Shown: positions 63,201-64,000 of the stretch, piece after piece | Position numbering within the stretch: position 1 is the first letter of the stretch | How the letters are laid out: every line of letters starts with the position of its first letter | Program-made: the position numbers and the translations under genes | Notes under the pieces: generated by a model | What the model was told of the DNA's origin: nothing | The model's database searches: none | Seen by the model: the letters and a program-made list of their open reading frames with translations, nothing else | Source: Orientallactaga sibirica | Lineage: Eukaryota > Chordata > Mammalia > Rodentia > Dipodidae | Assembly (NCBI GenBank): GCA_036365145.1 | Contig: JAEOAD010000015.1 | Coordinates: 9,975,501-10,039,500 of the forward strand | DNA: 64,000 nucleotides | Direction: 5' to 3'

Positions 63201-64000
63201 TTGTTTAACCATAAAACAAACACATGAACTGACATAGGAAAGATAAATCCCCTTCAGAATATGAAAGATCCTCTGATCTTCACTTTTAACTGCTAATGAA
63301 GTTTTAGTGTAGTATATTATGTAATCAGGGTAATTGAAAACATGTTCTTTTCATCTGTGAATTTTTTTCCTGGTTTTAGTCATCTTCAGATAAAAAACTC
63401 AGCATATTCAAAACTGAGTGGAGGTACCAGAAATCTGATGATCAAATTCAGATCAAATTTAATTGGGAAGAAGAGGCAACTTCCAAATTGCTAAGCTCAC
63501 TCCGAGACAATGTACCCAAGGCCACAGAGGCCGTTTATGATTATGTCAACAAGTACCACCAGGAGTACACAGGGCTAAACCTGAGAGACGCTTCTTCAAA
63601 GCTGAGGAGAAGTCTGCAGAACAATGCTGAGCGGGCCTATCAAAGAGCAATAAAGCAAGTTGATGAGATGGACATGGAATTCCAGCAAGCAGCCACTGGC
63701 ACCATAAGAACCTATAAGGAGTGGAAAGACAAAGCCCAGTATTTGTACAAGGAAATGCTGGCTCAAGAGGGCCAAACTAGCTTCCAGAGACTCAAGGATA
63801 AGGTGTTTGACAGCTTAGCACAAGTTACTCGGGAGTACCAAATAACAGTCAAGCGTCTGGTTGACACATTCACTGACTTCTTGAAGTTCACCAGCTTCCA
63901 GCTCCCAGGGAAAGCTGGTACATACACGAGAGATGAGCTCTGTACCATGGTTGTGAGGGAGACAGGGAAGATTCTGTCTCAGGTATGTTCAACTATCCAT
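26824..64000 (+). CDS. APOB: Apolipoprotein B gene, exons 1-29 (29 partial)
   Basis: Spliced gene for apolipoprotein B, the single non-exchangeable scaffold protein of VLDL/LDL (apoB-100) and, after mRNA editing, of chylomicrons (apoB-48). It is made in liver and intestine and lipidated co-translationally in the ER with MTP. I placed 29 exons from 26824 to 64000; all 28 introns are GT..AG and the phases match the human gene. Lengths equal the human exons as I recall them, except exons 1, 4, 24 and 26. The 14 N-terminal cysteines paired in human apoB are all present (exons 2, 3, 4, 6, 7, 10, 11, 12, 19). Visible coding is 12,614 nt, about 4205 codons once one missing base in exon 1 is allowed for. 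The 3' end lies beyond the window. The single start-to-end span given here includes introns; exons are listed separately. Confidence 0.98.
27191..27229 (+). CDS. APOB: APOB exon 2
   Basis: 39 nt, the same as human. It encodes [13 protein letters not shown] with the flanking phase bases: the mature N terminus, including an N-glycosylation motif (NVS) and the first conserved cysteine. Acceptor ttcattacag, donor gtaagg. Intron 2 (994 bp) holds no repeat I recognise. Confidence 0.95.
28224..28339 (+). CDS. APOB: APOB exon 3
   Basis: 116 nt, the same as human. It starts the vitellogenin-like beta-barrel ([17 protein letters not shown]...), ending HCK with the conserved cysteine that pairs within the first barrel loops. 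Acceptor ..ctgtag, donor gtatgg. Intron 3 (1775 bp) contains one reverse B2-like SINE and otherwise unassigned sequence. Confidence 0.97.
28951..29150 (-). mobile_element. B2-like SINE in APOB intron 3, 15-bp TSD
   Basis: Reverse copy ending GCCATCTCTCCAGCCC. Flanked by identical AAAATTTCAATTCTT at 28936-28950 and 29151-29165. The clean duplication indicates a fairly recent insertion, antisense to APOB. Confidence 0.93.
30115..30248 (+). CDS. APOB: APOB exon 4, four residues shorter
   Basis: 134 nt against 146 in human. It encodes [11 protein letters not shown]..., with the two conserved cysteines (LCS, QCT) and [11 protein letters not shown]. The Lys-rich LKKTKN of human and MKKTKN of mouse is reduced to RN before SEEFAAAMS, a clean 12-nt in-frame loss. 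Donor gtaagt. This is part of the barrel that contacts MTP in family models. Confidence 0.97.
30587..30855 (+). mobile_element. B2-like SINE in APOB intron 4
   Basis: GGCTGGAGAGATAGCTTAGC head, long CT/CCCT tract (30735-30820), AAGTAAAATACAAAA tail. Sense to APOB. Confidence 0.88.
32019..32240 (+). mobile_element. B2-like SINE in APOB intron 4, second
   Basis: GGGCTGGAGAGATGGCTTAG head, CT tract, AATAAAAATAAGTTTAAAAA tail. Confidence 0.88.
32627..32855 (+). mobile_element. B2-like SINE in APOB intron 4, third, with TSD
   Basis: GGCTGGAGAGATGATTAGAG head. Flanked by TATGTCCA at 32619-32626 and 32856-32863. It ends 104 bases before exon 5. Confidence 0.88.
32967..33120 (+). CDS. APOB: APOB exon 5
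   Basis: 154 nt, the same as human. It encodes [23 protein letters not shown]... and the [13 protein letters not shown] strand of the vitellogenin-N barrel. Acceptor ggggcag, donor gtgaga. Intron 5 (653 bp) has a short CA run at 33170-33187 and nothing else recognised. Confidence 0.97.
33170..33187. repeat. Short (CA)n in intron 5
   Basis: About nine CA units, 50 bases after the exon 5 donor. Confidence 0.85.
33774..33929 (+). CDS. APOB: APOB exon 6
   Basis: 156 nt, the same as human. It encodes [17 protein letters not shown]... through [21 protein letters not shown], with the conserved cysteine pair (GNC and GCD) and an N-glycosylation motif NCS. Donor gtgagt. Intron 6 (1657 bp) carries one unclassified interspersed repeat (34791-35083). 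Confidence 0.97.
34791..35083. repeat. Unclassified interspersed repeat, intron 6
   Basis: Runs from TTAGCTTCTCATTGCTGTGA to TTCAAACCACCACA, ends I recall from a common rodent/mammal interspersed repeat. I cannot name the family. Confidence 0.4.
35587..35711 (+). CDS. APOB: APOB exon 7
   Basis: 125 nt, the same as human. It encodes [19 protein letters not shown]...[14 protein letters not shown], with the conserved cysteines of the late barrel. Donor gtaggt. Intron 7 (1001 bp) holds a B4-like SINE with a CA tail. Confidence 0.97.
35920..36273 (+). mobile_element. B4-like SINE with CA tail, intron 7
   Basis: TGGGAGATAGCTCAGTGCAT, GTGTAAGCATAGGGATCTGA, then the B1-like middle TACCTTTAATTCCAACCCTG and TCAGTGAGAAACCCTG, and a CACACA tail (36239-36273). 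This tRNA/B1 composite is the B4/RSINE1 pattern. Confidence 0.75.
36713..36798 (+). CDS. APOB: APOB exon 8
   Basis: 86 nt, the same as human. It encodes [29 protein letters not shown], the end of the beta-barrel. Acceptor cttaccag, donor gtaaga. Intron 8 (922 bp) shows nothing I recognise. Confidence 0.97.
37721..37940 (+). CDS. APOB: APOB exon 9
   Basis: 220 nt. It encodes [23 protein letters not shown]... and [28 protein letters not shown], the first helices of the vitellogenin-like alpha-helical domain. Donor gtaggt. Intron 9 (711 bp) shows nothing I recognise. Confidence 0.97.
38652..38879 (+). CDS. APOB: APOB exon 10
   Basis: 228 nt, the same as human. It encodes [25 protein letters not shown]... 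to LYALSHVVN in the helical domain. The close cysteine pair CGQPQC is conserved. Acceptor cttctcag, donor gtgagt. Open reading upstream of the acceptor is intronic. Confidence 0.97.
39110..39227 (+). CDS. APOB: APOB exon 11
   Basis: 118 nt. It encodes [43 protein letters not shown] sequence. It is the least conserved part of the helical domain at its start, then clearly apoB; the ECM cysteine matches the conserved human one. It is separated from exon 12 by a 106-bp intron. Confidence 0.95.
39334..39480 (+). CDS. APOB: APOB exon 12
   Basis: 147 nt, the same as human. It encodes [49 protein letters not shown], helical domain, with the conserved cysteine in MMCIK. Donor gtaaag. Intron 12 (583 bp) shows nothing I recognise. 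Confidence 0.97.
40064..40275 (+). CDS. APOB: APOB exon 13
   Basis: 212 nt, the same as human. It encodes [26 protein letters not shown]... through [23 protein letters not shown], the end of the helical domain. Acceptor ccgcag, donor gtaagt. Confidence 0.97.
40546..40783 (+). CDS. APOB: APOB exon 14
   Basis: 238 nt, the same as human. It encodes [27 protein letters not shown]..., the entry to the C/A beta-sheets that form the lipid pocket, with the conserved [15 protein letters not shown]. Donor gtatgt. Intron 14 (445 bp) shows nothing I recognise. Confidence 0.97.
41229..41405 (+). CDS. APOB: APOB exon 15
   Basis: 177 nt, 59 codons. It encodes [39 protein letters not shown]..., very close to human. 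Donor gtatgc. Intron 15 (1251 bp) shows nothing I recognise. Confidence 0.97.
42657..42848 (+). CDS. APOB: APOB exon 16
   Basis: 192 nt, 64 codons. It encodes [38 protein letters not shown]... to GIPQM. Acceptor atcccag, donor gtaagt. Intron 16 (1210 bp) contains an ID-like and a diverged B2-like SINE. Confidence 0.97.
43308..43400 (+). mobile_element. ID-like SINE, intron 16
   Basis: GACAGAGGTGTAACTCAGTG.., CCTAGGTTCCATCCCCAGCA, then an A-rich tail, as in tRNA-derived ID elements of rodents. Confidence 0.7.
43608..43800 (+). mobile_element. Diverged B2-like SINE, intron 16
   Basis: GGAAGCTGAGAATGTGGCTC.., GGTGCTTGCTTGCAAAGC, CCAGATGCAAAAGTGGCACA, ending CACAGATAAATAAATAC. The CT tract has been lost. 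Confidence 0.75.
44059..44226 (+). CDS. APOB: APOB exon 17
   Basis: 168 nt, 56 codons. It encodes [40 protein letters not shown]...LELAN, a beta-sheet segment of the lipid pocket. Donor gtgagg. Intron 17 (436 bp) shows nothing I recognise. Confidence 0.97.
44663..44874 (+). CDS. APOB: APOB exon 18
   Basis: 212 nt, the same as human. It encodes [46 protein letters not shown]... to RPVKLFSV. Donor gtaatt is weak at +4/+5. Intron 18 (2319 bp) is repeat-dense: an AT array and three SINEs. Confidence 0.97.
45228..45282. repeat. (AT)n microsatellite, intron 18
   Basis: About 27 uninterrupted AT units within APOB intron 18. Confidence 0.95.
45365..45592 (-). mobile_element. B2-like SINE, reverse, intron 18
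   Basis: TTTATGTATTTACTTGAGAG.., GTGCATGCCAGGGCATCC, ending GAGCCGTCTCTACCACC; diverged. Confidence 0.8.
45963..46154 (+). mobile_element. B2-like SINE, intron 18, 12-bp TSD
   Basis: Head GACTGGAGACATGGCTTGG. Flanked by GAACACTCTTGG at 45951-45962 and 46155-46166. Confidence 0.9.
46785..47011 (+). mobile_element. B2-like SINE, intron 18, 17-bp TSD
   Basis: Flanked by AGAAATATTGCTATTTT at 46768-46784 and 47012-47028. Contains a tandem duplication of CTGGTTCCAATCTCCA at about 46840-46871. It lies 180 bases before exon 19. Confidence 0.93.
47194..47376 (+). CDS. APOB: APOB exon 19
   Basis: 183 nt, the same as human. It encodes [60 protein letters not shown], with the last conserved cysteine pair (TCK, YCT) and an N-glycosylation motif NAS. 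Intron 19 (348 bp) shows nothing I recognise. Confidence 0.97.
47725..47846 (+). CDS. APOB: APOB exon 20
   Basis: 122 nt, the same as human. It encodes [41 protein letters not shown]. Acceptor gtttttag, donor gtgagg. Intron 20 (1250 bp) carries an old interspersed repeat (47945-48590). Confidence 0.97.
47945..48590 (+). repeat. Old interspersed repeat, intron 20
   Basis: ACAAATATTCACTGAGCTCC, AAGGCCCTGAGCTGA, TTGTAGACCATGCTAAGAAT, GAGAGGCCATTGGGG, ATCCAGGCAAGAAATG, GTAGTGGCAGAGGAGATG occur in the order of a common old mammalian repeat, apparently the same family as 9277-9960. Confidence 0.45.
49097..49307 (+). CDS. APOB: APOB exon 21
   Basis: 211 nt, the same as human. It encodes [43 protein letters not shown]... 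to VGHI, near the end of the vitellogenin-like domain. Donor gtaaga. Intron 21 (871 bp) holds a B4-like SINE. Confidence 0.97.
49519..49865 (+). mobile_element. B4-like SINE, intron 21
   Basis: AAGTTGGAGAGGTGGTTCAG, GCACAAGCATGAGGACCTGA, CACATACCTGTAATCCCAG, CCTGGTTCAATGAAAGACTG, CTCTGGCCTCCACACACATG: the B4/RSINE1 pattern. Confidence 0.75.
50179..50354 (+). CDS. APOB: APOB exon 22
   Basis: 176 nt, the same as human. It encodes [58 protein letters not shown]. Start of the beta1 lipid-binding region. It is followed by a short 130-bp intron. Confidence 0.97.
50485..50672 (+). CDS. APOB: APOB exon 23
   Basis: 188 nt, the same as human. It encodes [63 protein letters not shown]. Donor gtaagt. 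Intron 23 (428 bp) shows nothing I recognise. Confidence 0.97.
51101..51225 (+). CDS. APOB: APOB exon 24, seven residues shorter
   Basis: 125 nt against 146 in human. It encodes [41 protein letters not shown]. The human and mouse stretch between DHLNSL and the L(P/S)DFHIP motif (about nine residues) is replaced by MT, an in-frame loss of seven residues. Donor gtacaa is weak (C at +4, A at +5), and a SINE begins about 11 bases downstream. Confidence 0.95.
51237..51482 (+). mobile_element. B2-like SINE beside the exon 24 donor
   Basis: Head GGGCTGGAAAGATGGTTTAG starts about 11 bases after the exon 24 donor. It has a CCCTCCCT/CTCT tract and a long (TAAA)n tail (51431-51478). The flanks AAAGGTACAAG (51222-51232) and AAAGTACAAG (51483-51492) look like a target-site duplication that includes the donor itself. 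Confidence 0.9.
52054..52213 (+). mobile_element. B1-type SINE, intron 24
   Basis: CAGCTGGGTGTGGTGGTTCA, TTAATCCCAGCATTTGGG, GAATTCCAGGTCAGCCTGGG, (CAAA)n tail. Confidence 0.9.
52840..53130 (+). repeat. Possible old interspersed repeat, intron 24
   Basis: GTGTCCACTATGTGCCAAAC and later TTGGAAGGCTTTTGAAAGAG resemble parts of the family seen at 47945; weak. Confidence 0.3.
53244..53617 (+). CDS. APOB: APOB exon 25
   Basis: 374 nt with the same residue count as human. It encodes [31 protein letters not shown]... to [11 protein letters not shown] in the beta1 region. Acceptor tatttcag, donor gtaagg. Intron 25 (457 bp) shows nothing I recognise. Confidence 0.97.
54075..61601 (+). CDS. APOB: APOB giant exon 26
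   Basis: A single 7527-nt exon (human 7572), open throughout, 2508 whole codons plus phase bases. It begins [24 protein letters not shown] and ends [11 protein letters not shown]. Amphipathic beta-strand region beta1 runs to about 56080. Helical cluster alpha2 follows at about 56080-57620 and includes the editing codon. Beta2 follows; it is proline-punctuated with short repeats of the IPEFxLP / VPDIHIP kind at about 57880-58090. LDL-receptor-binding segments are at 59345-59377 and 59972-59998. Acceptor ttatgttag, donor gtaagg. About 15 residues fewer than human are spread over small gaps, for example near 55900 and 59655. The upstream ATG at 54053 is intronic. Confidence 0.99.
56378..56393 (+). 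promoter_or_regulatory. APOB: APOBEC1 C-to-U editing site and mooring sequence
   Basis: The glutamine codon CAA at 56378-56380 (in frame, codon about 2158 of the corrected protein) equals human Gln2153 of the mature chain. The edited C is 56378. After the 4-nt spacer AATT comes the 11-nt mooring sequence TGATCAGTATA (56383-56393), identical to the human one and in AU-rich surroundings. In the intestine (and the liver of some rodents) APOBEC1 with its cofactor converts CAA to UAA, ending translation as apoB-48. Editing in this animal is inferred. Confidence 0.93.
59345..59377 (+). other. APOB: LDL-receptor/heparin basic site A
   Basis: Encodes [11 protein letters not shown], the counterpart of the basic segment at about residues 3147-3157 of human mature apoB (human ends KHRH). 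The Lys cluster is kept, but one His and one Arg are replaced by Asp and Lys. Role in heparin and receptor binding is family knowledge. Confidence 0.8.
59972..59998 (+). other. APOB: LDL-receptor-binding site B
   Basis: Encodes RLTRKRGLK, identical to human residues 3359-3367, the principal LDL-receptor-binding motif and similar to the apoE receptor site. It is inside exon 26 downstream of the editing codon, so it is present only in apoB-100. Confidence 0.92.
60395..60397 (+). other. APOB: Arginine equivalent to human R3500
   Basis: CGC (Arg) in [13 protein letters not shown] aligns with the human segment holding Arg3500, whose change to Gln causes familial defective apoB-100. The residue is conserved here; the assignment of number to motif is from memory. 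Confidence 0.7.
61875..61970 (+). mobile_element. Diverged ID-like SINE, intron 26
   Basis: GGCTGTGGTTATAGCTCAAT, TGTGTTTGATCCCAGCACCA, A-rich end; a tRNA-like head as in ID elements. Confidence 0.6.
62106..62220 (+). CDS. APOB: APOB exon 27
   Basis: 115 nt, the same as human. It encodes [39 protein letters not shown]. Acceptor ctgtacag, donor gtatga. Only 101 bp separate it from exon 28. Intron 26 (504 bp) contains a diverged ID-like SINE. Confidence 0.97.
62322..62505 (+). CDS. APOB: APOB exon 28
   Basis: 184 nt, the same as human. It encodes [61 protein letters not shown]. Acceptor cttccag, donor gtgagt. Intron 28 (874 bp) has a pyrimidine-rich tract around 63000-63100 and no recognised repeat. 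Confidence 0.97.
63380..64000 (+). CDS. APOB: APOB exon 29, 5' part
   Basis: The first 621 nt (207 codons) of the last exon, open to the window edge. It starts [33 protein letters not shown] and ends [19 protein letters not shown]..., matching the human C-terminal helical region. The stop codon, 3' UTR and the apo(a)-linking cysteine region lie outside the window. The length is closer to human than to mouse, which has gaps here. Confidence 0.97.

Noticed and set aside
1..64000. CRISPR array, prokaryotic operon or phage-type system
   Set aside because: All tandem repeats are microsatellites, SINE tracts or L1 monomers; the window is mammalian nuclear DNA.

Overview
This window is mammalian nuclear DNA. 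It carries most of the apolipoprotein B gene (APOB, + strand) and about 26 kb of its upstream flank. The repeats point to a myodont rodent. There are B1, B4/RSINE1-like and ID-like SINEs, rodent-type L1, and many copies of a B2-like tRNA-derived SINE with a long CT-rich stretch. I associate that last combination with jerboas (Dipodidae); this species guess is from memory of repeat types and is inference.

Layout. 1-26.6 kb holds no gene I can support and is mostly repeat-derived. A near full-length minus-strand L1 (about 257-6855) is bounded by a perfect 18-bp target-site duplication and has 87-bp tandem units at its 5' end. It is followed by SINEs, several minus-strand L1 3' ends (around 8.5, 10.3-11.0, 14.2-14.7 and 22.3 kb), a MIR, two MaLR-type LTR remnants (16.1-16.8 kb) and microsatellites. 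Between 25.9 and 26.44 kb there are two CA arrays and a (TTTTG)n array just upstream of the APOB core promoter. The core promoter has an HNF4/NR2F-type site overlapping a C/EBP-type site (26633-26651) and a TATA box (26673-26678).

APOB spans from about 26703 to beyond 64000. I placed 29 exons by matching remembered human and mouse apoB protein and exon structure to the sequence; every exon has AG/GT borders and matching phase. Exon 29 runs off the right edge. Exons 1-28 plus the visible part of exon 29 give 12,614 coding bases, one short of a multiple of three. The missing base lies in exon 1: the conserved ATG (26824) is out of frame with the leucine-rich signal peptide and with all later exons. 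This is either an assembly error or a real frameshift. Other lineage differences from human are in frame: four residues lost in exon 4, seven in exon 24 and about fifteen in the giant exon 26.

How it works together (family knowledge). The N-terminal vitellogenin-like domain (exons 3 to about 21) starts lipid loading with MTP in the ER. Exon 26 encodes the lipid-binding beta and alpha clusters, the APOBEC1 editing site that yields apoB-48 (C at 56378 with an intact 11-nt mooring sequence) and the LDL-receptor-binding segment. Exons 27-29 encode the C terminus.

I looked for an undescribed system and did not find one. The points most worth checking are the exon 1 frameshift, the SINE inserted about 11 bases after the exon 24 splice donor (which duplicated that donor), and the L1 with 87-bp 5' monomers. 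Exon calls are strong. Repeat family names come from memory of consensus sequences and are less certain.
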